DNA of 64,000 bases from Eremomyces bilateralis CBS 781.70 (taxonomy: Eukaryota; Ascomycota; Dothideomycetes; Eremomycetales; Eremomycetaceae). The stretch is taken from the NCBI RefSeq assembly GCF_010015585.1, contig NW_022985071.1:186001-250000 (forward strand), written 5' to 3'. Below the pieces are notes generated by a model. The model worked only from the letters and a program-made list of their open reading frames with translations. It was not told the DNA's origin and ran no database searches. Made by a program: the position numbers and the translations under genes. Positions 10,393 through 21,346 of the stretch are shown piece after piece (the first letter of the stretch is position 1; each line of letters opens with the position of its first letter).

Positions 10393-12304
10393 ATGCACGA
10401 TGAGCCAACTGTTGCCGGCCCTTCTGGACTGCCGGAGGAGGAGAGAGATGGGGAACATGATACCTTGAAATACAGCCTGCTTGGACCGTCGTTAACAAAA
10501 GCTGGACAGGATGCGGTGGATCAGAAGAAGGTATTCCGTGTTCCCTAAAAATCGCAGTCTATACCAGACGGTCTGACTCTTCCAGGTCTCGGAGATCATC
10601 TACCACGCCTCTAAAGGCTCCAAGTTCTTCAATAACGAAGAAGTCAAAGACCGGACTCTCACCGAAAAAATCACCCGCATCCTAGCCCGTAAACGCCAGC
10701 TCGAGCGCCTCGATCTTACCTCCGACATCCGTCGCGCAGACGACTACATCGCCGAACTCGACCTCGGCCGCGACCTCTCCCAAGTCGTCGTCCACCTCGA
10801 CTGCGATGCCTTCTACGCCGCCGTCGAGGAACTGGACCGTCCCGAGCTGAAGAACCTCCCCTTCGCCGTCGGCAAGGGCGTGCTCACGACATGCAATTAC
10901 GAGGCGCGGAAGTTCGGTTGCCGCAGCGGCATGGCGAGCTTCGTGGCCATGAAGCTCTGCCCGAAGCTGATATGCCTGCCGTTGAACTTCGATAAGTACT
11001 CCGCGAAAGCGGAGGAGGTGCGCGCCGTCATCGCGCGATATGACCCGCGATTTGAGAGCGCGAGCATCGACGAGGCGTATTTGAATGTTACGGAGTATTG
11101 CAGACTACACGAACAGACGCCGTGGGACGCCGTGGCGCAGATGCGGGAGGAGATCCACGAGACGACGAAGATCACGGTGTCTGCGGGCATCGCTGCAAAC
11201 GCGAAATTGGCGAAGATCGCATCGAATCAGAGGAAGCCGAATGGGCAGTTCCAGATCGCGCCGGAGCGGGATACGATCATGGAGTTCATGCGCGATCTGC
11301 CGACGCGAAAAGTCAACGGTGTCGGACGCGTCTTCGAGCGCGAACTCGACGCCGTCGGCGTCAAGACATGCGGTGACATCTACGCCGAACGCGGCCTCCT
11401 CAAGAAGCTATTCGGCGAGAAGGCATTCCTGTTTCTCATCCAATGTTACCTGGGCCTCGGCCGCACAAACATCCAGCCGGCGGAGGAATCCGAAAGGAAG
11501 AGCGTTGGGACTGAAAGCACCTTCGGTGACCTCAGCGGCAAAGACGTGCTGCGCGCAAAGCTGCGATACAGTGCGGACGAGCTCGAGAAGGATCTCGAGC
11601 GCACGCAGGTGAAGGGCCGAACCCTCGTCCTGAAGATCAAGCTGCACACGTACGAAGTCTACACGCGCCAGGTCGTCACCCCATTCGCGGTCCACAAAGC
11701 CGACGATCTCTACCGGTTCGCGCTGCCCATCCTGGCCAAACTGGAGAAGGAGATGGGGGACCTGAAGCTCCGATTGATGGGTCTTCGGGTGACGCACCTC
11801 GTTAGCACAAAGAAAGAAGGGATCGATTTCTTCGGAATGCATGCGCGTCCGAAACCGCCGTCTGAGAGCGTGAAGGCGAAGGTTGAGGACGAGGGCGAGT
11901 GGGAGGTCTGGCCCGAGGAGGAATTCGAAGAAGCCGCACGTCAGGAACGGCAGGATGAGATGAACGAAATCGAGGCGCTCAGCCAAGATCCCCAGGACGC
12001 AGTTGACCGCGGAGACGATCCTCCTGCCGAAGGACCAACGCAGCCTCAAGCCTCAGAGTCGTGGTTCTGCCCGATCTGCTCACTCCCCCAGCCTGCCAAC
12101 GACCGAGTATTCAACGCGCATATCGACTTCTGCCTTTCGAAGCAGACCATCCGTGACGCGGTCAAGGACACGAGCGATGCCATGCCCGATCGAGGACCGC
12201 GCAAAGATCCCACGACGAAACAACCTGCAACCGTGCGAGGGCGCAAGAGGAAGATGGCTGAGACGAGGGATCGGCCGTTGAAGCGGTCTCCGTTTACGAT
12301 GTGA
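10393..12304 (+). CDS. DNA polymerase kappa (Y-family, DinB)
   Basis: Two exons, 10393-10530 and 10586-12304, give 618 aa. The 55-nt intron (GTATTC, CTGAC branch, TCCAG) lies in phase 0. This is a Y-family translesion polymerase. The palm carboxylates are LDCDAFYAAVE (D118, D120) and SASIDEAYLNVTE (D208, E209). Nucleotide-contact residues lie in TTCNYEARKFGCRSGM (about 147-162). The little-finger region follows (GTESTFGD, RTLVLKIKLHTYEVYTRQ). A C-terminal ubiquitin-binding zinc finger reads CPIC-x14-HIDFC (about 541-562), followed by a basic tail (GRKRKM) that could be a nuclear signal. The N-terminal helix extension before the palm is typical of Pol kappa rather than Pol eta or Rev1. It inserts nucleotides opposite minor-groove lesions during replication stress. 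Confidence 0.95.
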
Positions 12305-12629
12305 CGAATTTCATGAGGGTGCATTGCATGGTTTGGGGTTGGTAGTGTACATAAGTCGCTTGTTTAAATCTCTAAACAATGCAGGTATTTTGCTATGTAT
12401 TTGTCAACTTAACCATGACCCTGTTCTTCGGATTCCTTTTTTAGGACCCCAGACAGATCTCTACAGCTCGCATGTCCAATACCAACCCGTAGAGCCGCAA
12501 AGAGCAAGACTTCACCCACCGTACCCAAAAAACCAAAGCTCGTAAATCATTCATATATCAATAGCGCCGCCTTTGACCCCACACACAATGCATATAACCA
12601 GAAAATGGGATCGCCTGAAGTCCCAGACA
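12305..12629. other. convergent intergenic, 3' regions
   Basis: Space between two convergent genes (Pol kappa and the GPI-type protein). It should hold both polyadenylation regions. No repeat or frame stands out. Confidence 0.5.
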
Positions 12630-14768
12630 TTACAACCCAACCGCCACCCCACCCATCACCGCAGCCAGCGTCCACCATGCCCCGCTCTCCCAACCCTTCC
12701 TTCCACCACTACTTGGCGTCCCCGTGCCACTCGGCGTCCCTGTTCCCGTCGTTTTCCCGCTCCCACCACCAGTACCGCTCGGCACCGTCAACCCCGTCCA
12801 TTCATACCTGCCACTCCCGCTCGCGCTCGCGCTCGCGCCCGTCACCGTCGCAGTCACGCCATTGACCACAATAAGCGACTCCGTCGCACCGGACGCGGCG
12901 GCGGTCGTGTAGAGGACTATAGTTGAGGACCCTCCGGCGCCGGGGGAGGAGGGAGGGAGGGTGATGGGCGTGCCGGGGGAGATGATGGTGCCGCTGATGA
13001 CGAGGGCGGAGGGAATCGCGGTGAGGGTGACGCCGTTGATGGCGAGGGTGGTTTTTGGGCCAGGGAGGGTGGCGGGGATGAGCGCGGTGGTGGCGGAGGG
13101 GGTGTCGGGGTTAGCGATGATGAGGATGCCGACTCCGTTGGTGGAGGAGGAGTCTCCGGAAGGGTTGGCGGGGGTGCCGCTGGGGTTGTCGTTGTTGGCG
13201 GGATTGGCGAGGTAGCCACTGGGGTTGCCGTTGTTGGAGGAGGGATTGGCGGTGGAGATGGCGACGGGGACGCCGCTGACGGTGGCGGTTTGGCCGGGGA
13301 GGAACGTCGAGTCGCCGATGATGACGCCCGTCGCGGCAGTGGGGACGCCATTGATATTTGTGGAGACGGGCACGGGGTTCGCGGTGATTTGAATACCATC
13401 GGCCAGAGTGATGGTAGCTGGTGAGCCGGATCCATCGTTCAGTGACCCCCCTGCGTTCTCTCCCTCTCCGCCTGCCCCTCCTCCACCAACTGAATTCATT
13501 CCTCCGTCCCCTCCTGCTGGTACTTGTGTAGCCTGTGGTGAACTAGAATCTCCTGCTGCTTGTGAAGTAACCATAATCACCCCTGTCGCTCGTGTCACTC
13601 CGCTTTGCCTGCTCATATTCTGCACGATGCTATCCTCGCCATTTTCAAGGCCCGCAGTGGACGAAGCGGGACTCGGCGACGGCGTCTTCGGACCATCGAG
13701 TGAGGACATCGAAGATTCCTGATGAACAAAATCAAAGTTCAATTCCGTCCGAGTGTGTGACACAGTCAGAAACAGTGCGCCGTTGAGAACGGCGATCGGC
13801 AGGCGGGCGGCCACTCCGCAGGCCTTGAAAGGGAGTTCGTCGGGGAACGCGATGTCCCAGAACGAGGGGCCAGTGCCGATGGTGCTGTCCACCGCAAGTC
13901 TCTCGCAGATATCTTCCGATTCCGGCGTCGATGTGCGAAGAGGAGCTGAGGGGTCGATGGGTGGGCAGGTGGTGGGATAGACATATGTTTGCGTTTTTCC
14001 AGGGTGCACAACACCTGAAACAAGGGCAAATAAGGTGCCATCCCGGTTCTTCTCATTGTCATCGCCGGGAAAGTCGACGGGGTAATCGTATGCGGTCTTC
14101 GGGAAAATGAAGTCCTCGACAGGTGGATGAGATTGGAATGGGACTGCGTTTCCGGTGTTTGTCATGCATGCCTCATAGGTTGGGAAGGTCCCGCTGATAG
14201 TCTCCTTGGGGTTGATGCTCGTCGATACCAAACTACCTGACCACGTGTAGTCGAGTGGATAGTCGGTATATCTGGTTGGGTAAGTGAGAACAGTGCTTGT
14301 TAACCCAAAAGGACCATTGTCCCAGGTGACTGTGGAGATGACGGTGCCGTCGGAATTCCATTCGGGTGCGGTATAACCGGCTGGAAGTTCGGCGTACTCA
14401 GTCACTATTTCCGTGGAATTATCGACAGAATTGATGACGGTGATTACAGTTGCTGCTGTTATGGTGGTGTTCACCGTATACCGCTGCCATATATAACCGA
14501 CCAAGTTTGGCTGGTAGACCAAGCAGTCATTCGTACATGATGGCGCGGGAGTTGGACTTGGAGGTGCCAGGAGTGATTCGGCTGGTGCATCTATCGTGCA
14601 ATAGCAAATGTTAGTGACACAGGATCTTGATACATGTGCATGAATCAGTGGGTGCCTCTCACCTGTCCGTTGTGGTGTCCCATATGCGACGTCCGCCGCG
14701 AAAAACAACAGAATCCATAGCCAACATCTTGCGAATGCGAATGGTGATCGGCCTTCAAGCTTCGCCAT
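12630..14768 (-). CDS. secreted Ser/Thr/Gly-rich GPI-type surface protein
   Basis: The start is the ATG at 14768, followed by a signal peptide (RCWLWILLFFAADVAYG). An intron at 14591-14662 has strong signals (GTGAGA, CACTAAC, ATAG) but is 72 nt, in frame and free of stops. Splicing gives about 688 aa and retention about 712 aa. The N-terminal half is Cys-containing and Tyr/Thr-rich (NDCLVYQPNLVGYIW). The middle is a Ser/Gly/Pro/Asn-rich stalk with short repeats of the NPSG/NPA type. The C terminus has a Gly/Thr linker (SGTGGGSGKTTGTG) and ends in a short hydrophobic tail (WWTLAAVMGGVAVGL) right at the stop, the usual shape of a GPI-anchor signal. I do not recognise a catalytic domain. It is probably a cell-wall or plasma-membrane mannoprotein. 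It diverges from the Kre9-like gene. Confidence 0.8.
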   Translation of the reverse strand: MAKLEGRSPFAFARCWLWILLFFAADVAYGTPQRTGERHPLIHAHVSRSCVTNICYCTIDAPAESLLAPPSPTPAPSCTNDCLVYQPNLVGYIWQRYTVNTTITAATVITVINSVDNSTEIVTEYAELPAGYTAPEWNSDGTVISTVTWDNGPFGLTSTVLTYPTRYTDYPLDYTWSGSLVSTSINPKETISGTFPTYEACMTNTGNAVPFQSHPPVEDFIFPKTAYDYPVDFPGDDNEKNRDGTLFALVSGVVHPGKTQTYVYPTTCPPIDPSAPLRTSTPESEDICERLAVDSTIGTGPSFWDIAFPDELPFKACGVAARLPIAVLNGALFLTVSHTRTELNFDFVHQESSMSSLDGPKTPSPSPASSTAGLENGEDSIVQNMSRQSGVTRATGVIMVTSQAAGDSSSPQATQVPAGGDGGMNSVGGGGAGGEGENAGGSLNDGSGSPATITLADGIQITANPVPVSTNINGVPTAATGVIIGDSTFLPGQTATVSGVPVAISTANPSSNNGNPSGYLANPANNDNPSGTPANPSGDSSSTNGVGILIIANPDTPSATTALIPATLPGPKTTLAINGVTLTAIPSALVISGTIISPGTPITLPPSSPGAGGSSTIVLYTTAAASGATESLIVVNGVTATVTGASASASGSGRYEWTGLTVPSGTGGGSGKTTGTGTPSGTGTPSSGGRKGWESGAWWTLAAVMGGVAVGL

Positions 14769-16399
14769 GAGGGCAGCTTTTCTTCCCAAAAATCCAAACC
14801 TCTTCTATGCTCCCTGTATTGTGGTCTTGAATCGCAATCGCTTGGTTTAAGTATATTGTAACATCCACCGACGCGGAGGAATTAACATGCTGATAATAAT
14901 AGGGCGAAATTTTTTTTCAATTCGAGAATGAAGGACAGTTTAGCGTTCCACGCCATTCGGGATGGAATTGTCCTTGGTGGAATTGTCCTTGGTGATATGA
15001 ACAATCGTTCCACTGCTGTGTAGCAACTAGTAGGTACCGGTAGTTATCGCTTTATCTGTCGGTTCGACTGCGATTCCGTGATCACTTTATCCCTCAAACG
15101 GGTTCCTTCGCAAAACTCAATGATTGAATAACTTAGTGAGCGTTTGAATGATAGCAATAGATAATGAATGAATGAGTGAGTGAATAAATGGAAGAACGGA
15201 AGAATTGGACGCTGGGCGAGACTCAATCTTCTCCAGAATCTAGATCCCACTCCTCAGCTCCTGCGCCGATCGCGTTACCATTGGCACTTTGGTAGCCGAT
15301 GGCTAGAATCGCTGGGGTCAGATGGGAGATTGCTGATCGACGTAACAGCGACAAGTCGGGACTCGGGAGCATGCCGGTGGACTAGACAGTCGACTACAGG
15401 AGCGGAGAGAGTACTAGTGCCGACACCAAAGTTTCGTCGCACTATCTGCCGTGATCAGCCCATTAAGGCACCCACATCTTCAATGTTCAACAAACATGCC
15501 CAGTGCCCGGTCCACATGGGCCTCGCTGAGAGGCCTGACGGGCGTATGAATCTCTCTCTCTCTCTCCCCAGTGCCCGGTATGGCGGTATCTGAATCTCCC
15601 ACGTGCAACGCAATTACGGAGAACGGCGATGGATTTAAAGGCAGGGGAACCCCTCTCCATTTGGTCATTGTTTTGGAAGCCGAAACACTAGTTATTCCGT
15701 ACTAACCAAGATATTTTGTCCGGTCAGTTTTTCGGCTCTTAGCTCTAGCCTCTTGGCCGTTGAGGCTGGAGGGTCCGTGGGACGTTGAACGCTGGCTTGG
15801 CTTGGCAGGCTTGCGCCTTGCGGCACTTGCCGGCTTGCAAGTTGCATGGTCAGGAACTCAGTACATATTGAAGCGCCATCCAAGGATCGTGGGGTTCTTT
15901 AGTTCCTTGCATTTGTTGCACTAAAGCTTTAAGACACAGACACGGGTCATCTCCGAAGATTCGATATTCGGTAATCTGCAGCGCCACGGGATGGGCATTG
16001 GATCATTGGATGATTAATGCTGTGGCTTGGGCGACTGATGAAACAGGAAAATATCGCCCAATTGCTTGGAGTCGGCTGTCCATTTATGTCCAATGGCTGT
16101 ATGTTGTTGAAGCCATATCATCCAGAGGTAGAAAGGCTGCCCATTCTTCCAATAAGGGAAGAATACGTCCGTCAATGCCGAGAACTGAGAAGCGAATGGA
16201 TAGCTTCCAATAATAATTAATGATATTTCCAACTACAGCCTCGAAGCCACCGTCAATGGAGAACGCCAGCCTTTCCGTCCGCGAGGTTTCGCTTCCCTCT
16301 TTCTTTCACGGAAGTGCGTCTATTTGGGGCTCGAGGAGAGTTCATTGATACCATGATCATTCTATCCAATGCGTTTTAGCATCAGCTGGATTCTTGAAA
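14769..16399. other. 1.6-kb shared upstream region of two surface-protein genes
   Basis: This region separates two divergent genes and should carry both promoters. Visible features are small: a direct repeat of GAATTGTCCTTGGTG near 14966-14996, a GAAT/GAGT run near 15165-15187, two copies of CCCAGTGCCCGGT (15499 and 15568) and a (TC)n run near 15551-15563. No convincing coding frame was found. Confidence 0.5.
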
Positions 16400-17471
16400 A
16401 TGATCTTGTCAGCGAGCCTATGGTTGCACCTACTCTGTCTTGCTGCTCTCTTTGTTCAGCCTGTCTACCTGCAGGAGAGGGGGGCGGCGCCTACGGGCAG
16501 GGAAGATTTAGGACTTGTCAATTTCCCGTTGTCTGCGATAGTTGGTCAAGCGGCCCTTATCAGCTATACTGCTCCAGATTTGAACGTTGTAAGGGCATTT
16601 CCATTTCGCATCAAAGCTACGTCTCAGTCCGTCGGTGCTTTGCTGACTTGCGTTTCAAGCCTGTTACTATCACTCTACGAAAAGGAGATTCTCGTAATCT
16701 AAGGGTTGTCGAGGTTCTAACAAGTAGGCTGCCTACAACATCTCCCATAGATGCATGTCCCCGTTGTCCGCACTAACGTATTCGCAAGCTTCCGCCACAG
16801 GAGGAACTTACATATGGACGCCCTCGGCAGGTCTCGAGCCCGCTAGCGACTATGTGCTGGAGCTCAGCCAAGGGGGAGGAGATCCCAATTACTCGGCGCA
16901 ATTTGAGATAATGATCGGAGGGTCCAGCTCCACGGTGGCCGTATCCACCGCAACTGCTGGACCACCGAGACAGACAACGACGGGGGCCTCGTCACAATTG
17001 ATCCCACCAAGCCGTTCCTCGATCTCTTCTGTATCTACAACCACTCTCCCTTCCTCTGTCTCTGCCTCTGCCTCTGCCTCAGAGCCAGCATCGTCCGCTT
17101 CGACGAACCCTTCCAATACTTCAAGCCCAGCACCGGGACCGACTCCGGGAGGGAACACAGGAGCGAGCGGCGGCGGGCTTTCCACGGGCGAGAAAGTTGC
17201 CATCGGTGTCGCTGTGCCGATCGGCGTTATACTCATCGGCGCCGCAGGCTTCTTCATCGGACGAAGGAAGAAGCTTTCGCCCGCGGCGGAAGGTCGTGCG
17301 GAGGCGGCGGAGTTAGATGGAAAGGAATGGAGGGGGCCGGAATTACCTGCAAATGGAGGACAGGCGCTCGATGGTAGGCAGGTCGGAGGAGATGCACCGG
17401 CGGAGTTAGCGGCGCGGGATAGTGGAAGGGGAGGTGGAGGAGGTCAGGGGGTAATAGGTGAATTGCCTTGA
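16400..17471 (+). CDS. Kre9/Knh1-like single-pass surface protein
   Basis: Three exons, 16400-16588, 16660-16723 and 16789-17471, give 311 aa. The introns are 71 and 65 nt (GTAAGG..TTCAAG and GTAGGC..CACTAAC..GCAAG), in phases 0 and 1. Splicing joins three different frames into one continuous beta-rich domain. The order is signal peptide (LWLHLLCLAALFVQPVYL), then an N-terminal Ig-like Kre9/Knh1 domain (VNFPLSAIVGQAALISYTAP, PVTITLRKGDSRNLRVVEVL, GGTYIWTPSAGLEPASDYVL). A Ser/Thr/Pro stalk follows (about 140-215), then one membrane segment (VAIGVAVPIGVILIGAAGFF) with a basic stop-transfer (RRKK) and a Gly-rich cytoplasmic tail. Kre9/Knh1 proteins are linked to beta-1,6-glucan assembly. The membrane-anchored layout also resembles wall-stress sensors. 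Confidence 0.82.
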
Positions 17472-18138
17472 GGGGTTTTAAATAGGAAGGGATTTGGGGA
17501 CAATATTACCATTGAAACATGTGCTTGCGTGCTTGTTCGGAGTCTTCACAATACCATCTCAGGACATTCCCGTGCTGTCGGAAACATATGGACTGGTGAA
17601 CTTGAATTCAATCAGTCCAACGTAATATAGATATCTTCTCTGGCCCCGCATGACCGCATCCCAACACCTCATGTTCTTGGGGTAGTGTCATGTTCCACTA
17701 ATATGGGTCTCATTATCTCGTGTCATTCCTTGTAGCATGAGGAACACAAAGTTGAGGGGGGCGGTCCGTTCCGACTTGCCACGCCACTTTGTTCCTATTC
17801 CCGGTTAATGATGAATTGATGATATTGTTTGCACTGTCCTTCGGCTGTTGACCTCTGAACTCAACTTTGGTGCCGAACCCTGAATGAACTTGGTTCTCGG
17901 CCCCAATGATTGGGGTTGCCTATTGCGCGTCGCATGGAGCTGTGAGAGCAAGCTGGCAAGCTGGCAAGCTCCACGACGTGGTGACACAGACCACAGTCCA
18001 TCTACATGAGTGGGGGTGATTTAGAAGCGAGATTCTTACCGCTATTTATCCAAAAACCACCAGCCCCGTCGACTTGCTCGGCGCAAGTTGTACAGAAATT
18101 TCAGCAACCGACCGAGAGCGGTTCAGCTATGCAAGGAA
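17472..18138. other. intergenic, P450 promoter region
   Basis: Tandem gene spacing with no convincing frame. A short direct repeat AAGCTGGC(AAGCTGGC)AAGCT lies near 17951-17970. It is the likely promoter of the P450 gene. Confidence 0.5.
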
Positions 18139-19983
18139 ATGGATATCATCGCGGAGCTCAAAAGGCTCCCTCCGGCGGGAGTCGTCGTAGCATGCGTCGC
18201 TGTCGGGTGGTATCTTAGCCTCTTTGTCTACCGACTACATCTCCACCCACTCGCTAAGTTCCCGGGTCCCAAGCTGGCGGCACTGAGTAAATGGTACGAG
18301 TTCCACTATGAAGTGGTGCAGAGGGGCCAGTTCAGTCGCCATATTTCGGAGCTCCATGAGAAATATGGTGAGATTGCCTGGAAATATGCTGCGAGCGCAC
18401 CCTAATATCACCGATAGGTCCTGTGGTGCGCATTACTCCCCATGAGCTTCACGTTAAAGACAGTAGCCTCTGGGACACGTTGTATGCGAAGCACCCAAAG
18501 ACCGACAAGTATGCATGGATGAATGGTCGGTTCGGCAACCATGGTTCGATCTTCACTACGTCGGATCAGGCTCTGCACCGACTTCGCCGCAGCGCACTGA
18601 ACCCAATGTACGACATTTCAGTGGTCGTTGATCTTCTACAATGTTGCCACTTGCTCATCTGATCAAGTAGGTTCTCTAAACGAGCAATTGGCCAGTTTGA
18701 GCCATTTGTTCGGGGAAAGGTCGATTTCTTCTGCGACAGAATCGCGAAATACAAAGGCACCGGCGAGGTATTGGCCGTCAACAAACTCTGGAACGCCTAT
18801 GCGGGCGATGTGATCACAGAGTATTCATTTGGATTCAACTACGATCACTTGGCATCAGAAGATTTCAAGGAGACCTTCCACGATGCGTTCATGGCCGTCA
18901 GCGAGTTTGGGCACATTGCCTTGCAGTTCCCCTGGGTTACACCTGTAAGTCTGGTTACTCGGAGACGAACATTCGAAAGACATTAACAAGGTCTTCGCAG
19001 CTGTTGAACATGTTGCCGGATGATATGGTGCAGAAAATGAATCCGCCACTCGAGAAGCTACTGCAGCTCCAGCGCGTATGTGGCATCGAAAGGACGGCCT
19101 CCACATGTGCTAATTGTTCGTACAGGATCTCCAGAAAACCATCTTCCGCATCGGTCAGGAGAGAGATCAGATGGACAAGCAACCGAAGCAGCCGACAATC
19201 TTCCACGAGATCTTGCAGTCCGATCTTCCTTCGCAGGAGAAGATGCTGAAGCGGCTAGGAGACGAAGCGCAGACGATCATCGGTGCCGGTCTCACGACCA
19301 CGGCCTGGGCTCTCACCAACATCATGTATTATGTCCTCGCAGACACACAAATCCATGCCACCCTCCGCAAAGAGCTTCACGACGCCGTGCCTGACCTCTC
19401 CTCCCCAGATGCGTTGAGCTTCCAGAAACTAGAGCAGCTGCCGTTCCTGCGAGCCTGCATCCGAGAAGGCATCCGTCTGTCGCACGGGGTGACGGCGCGG
19501 AATCCCCGAGTCCTCAGCGTGCCATTGACCTATGACGAATGGACGATCCCGCCGCAGACTCCCGTGTCCATGACCATCACAGACGTGCATTTTGACCCGG
19601 AGATTTATCCGAATCCAACCGAGTTCGTGCCTGACCGGTGGATGAGCAATCCCAAGGCACAGGACGGGAACTCGCTGGACAGGTACTTTGTTGCCTTCGG
19701 GAAAGGGCCGAGGCTCTGTTTGGGCATCAAGTAAGTCTAAACTCATTTTATGGCGTCGATTAGGGAATGTCCGCCTCCCAGAACGCTGAAGCTGACTGGT
19801 ACTGTGTATAGTTTGGCGTATTTGGAGCTCTTCACAGCGATTGGATCAATCTTTCGGCGTTTCCGCTTCGAGCTTTACGAAACGGACCTCTCTGATGTTA
19901 TCATTGTGCACGATTTCTTCTTGCCAAGTCCGAAGCTTGACTCAAAGGGAGTTCGAGTGAAGGTTGTCAATGTAGAGAGCTAG
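18139..19983 (+). CDS. cytochrome P450 monooxygenase (Tri4/CYP58-like)
   Basis: Six exons: 18139-18367, 18418-18607, 18671-18944, 19001-19075, 19126-19730 and 19812-19983. They give 514 aa, and all junctions keep frame. An N-terminal membrane anchor (AGVVVACVAVGWYLSLFVY) is followed by the proline hinge (HPLAKFPGPKLAAL). Later motifs are the I-helix IGAGLTTTAWAL, which lacks the common acidic residue before the Thr, the K-helix E370-x-x-R373 (IREGIR), PDRW, and the heme loop FGKGPRLCLGI with ligand Cys454. The pattern ALNPMFSKRAI in the N-terminal half resembles fungal trichodiene-oxygenase-like P450s. It should be an ER-bound oxidase acting with P450 reductase. The substrate is unknown, and no terpene cyclase or PKS lies nearby. 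Confidence 0.93.
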
Positions 19984-21346
19984 GATCCATTTTCCTTGCC
20001 AGTAGGCTCACATCACCTCATATTTCAATATCGGATTCATCAAATTCTGCCATCATGTGCTCTCGGCATGTGTACACCAAATCATACGTCAACCGCACGC
20101 CTACTCCAAAACATGTCATAACCACGTACGGCTCCTAGCCTCTTTGCGTCCGAGACAACTGCGTGGGATACAAGGACGTCCATTTCGCCAAAGTCTACAA
20201 AAAGTGTGGTACTTGCCAGAAGTCCCGAAAGGAAGAAGGGAGCTTCTGTTGTGATATGATCACATGGGTTTGATCTCGTTAGAGAGGAACATCAGTCTCA
20301 GTAGAGTAGGTACACAAGCAGGTAAGCAGAGTATGTAGTTAGAGCTAACTAGTCGAAAGTAACTCATTTGAGTTAAACGTAAGACCTAGAGAATGGAGGT
20401 CTTGCTTCCTTATATTCTGTATACTAGATGTGCTTCCTTATCTTCTTAGAGCCCTTTATTGTGACCGAAGTGACCGTAGTGACCGCTTGTGGCCACTTTG
20501 GCCACGATAGCCAAGTACGCCACGATGCTTATTATACTGTAAGAGATCCTCGTCGTGACAGTTGCTGCAAGTAAGACATCGACGCCCACGACGGTCACTA
20601 ACCCCTCTGCTGTCAATGGTGTAACATGATTGGTAGTTCAAATACTTCCTTGTCCCGAGATCATAGCAAACCCCTCCAAAAACCTCCCAAAAACGGCGTC
20701 AGAAACCTCCGTTTTGGGAGGCAATTTCGGTAGCACACAAACGTTACTCTGTATGAAACTCGAGATTCGGTTACTGAGCCTGAACTTAGCATAAGCACTA
20801 GTTATAGGTACCGTAGTACCTAACCGTACCCAGTACTTAGAATGTAAATCTGTCATCCCTACCACCCGTGTTTACGGAGCCTAACGCTGATTCACCTTTT
20901 TAGGGAAGGCTCAACGCCCAACGGATTGCAAAGGCCTACGGAATAATTACCGTTTTATGTTTAAGCAGAAGATCGCCTGTTAGAGGATTTAGGGGCTCGC
21001 GGAGAATCTACAGGGTGCTGCGTTTTATTGGACGCCCTCTAACGCCATTGCATAGTATGCCGAGATCCCGAGACGCTGACTGCTCACCATTTACCAGGTG
21101 GCACGGGCACCGATATCAAGAGACAAGAAACACTGGCCATCGTTGCTGACAGTGTTTCTTTCATCTTAATACTTATCCGAGTGTCTATCACTTCCGAGTC
21201 TGTTAAGGGAACCCTCTAGAGTCATGATCGGGTACGACGTTCTTTGATATTTTCCCGTCCAATTGACTTGGATAGCTATTGGTGGAATCGGGTAGCGTTT
21301 TGGATGTCGAGTCTTGGATTCCTTTCTTGCGATGACGTGGAGAATA
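19984..21346. other. gene-poor region: LTR-like segment and a hairpin
   Basis: No host gene was recognised. About 20247-20560 is a 314-bp TGTT...GACA-bounded segment. It follows a purine-rich tract (about 20225-20242), so it could be an old solo LTR, but no target duplication was found. A near-perfect hairpin lies at 20683-20721 (CCTCCCAAAAACGG against CCGTTTTGGGAGG, one bulged base). The rest shows nothing recognisable. Confidence 0.35.
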
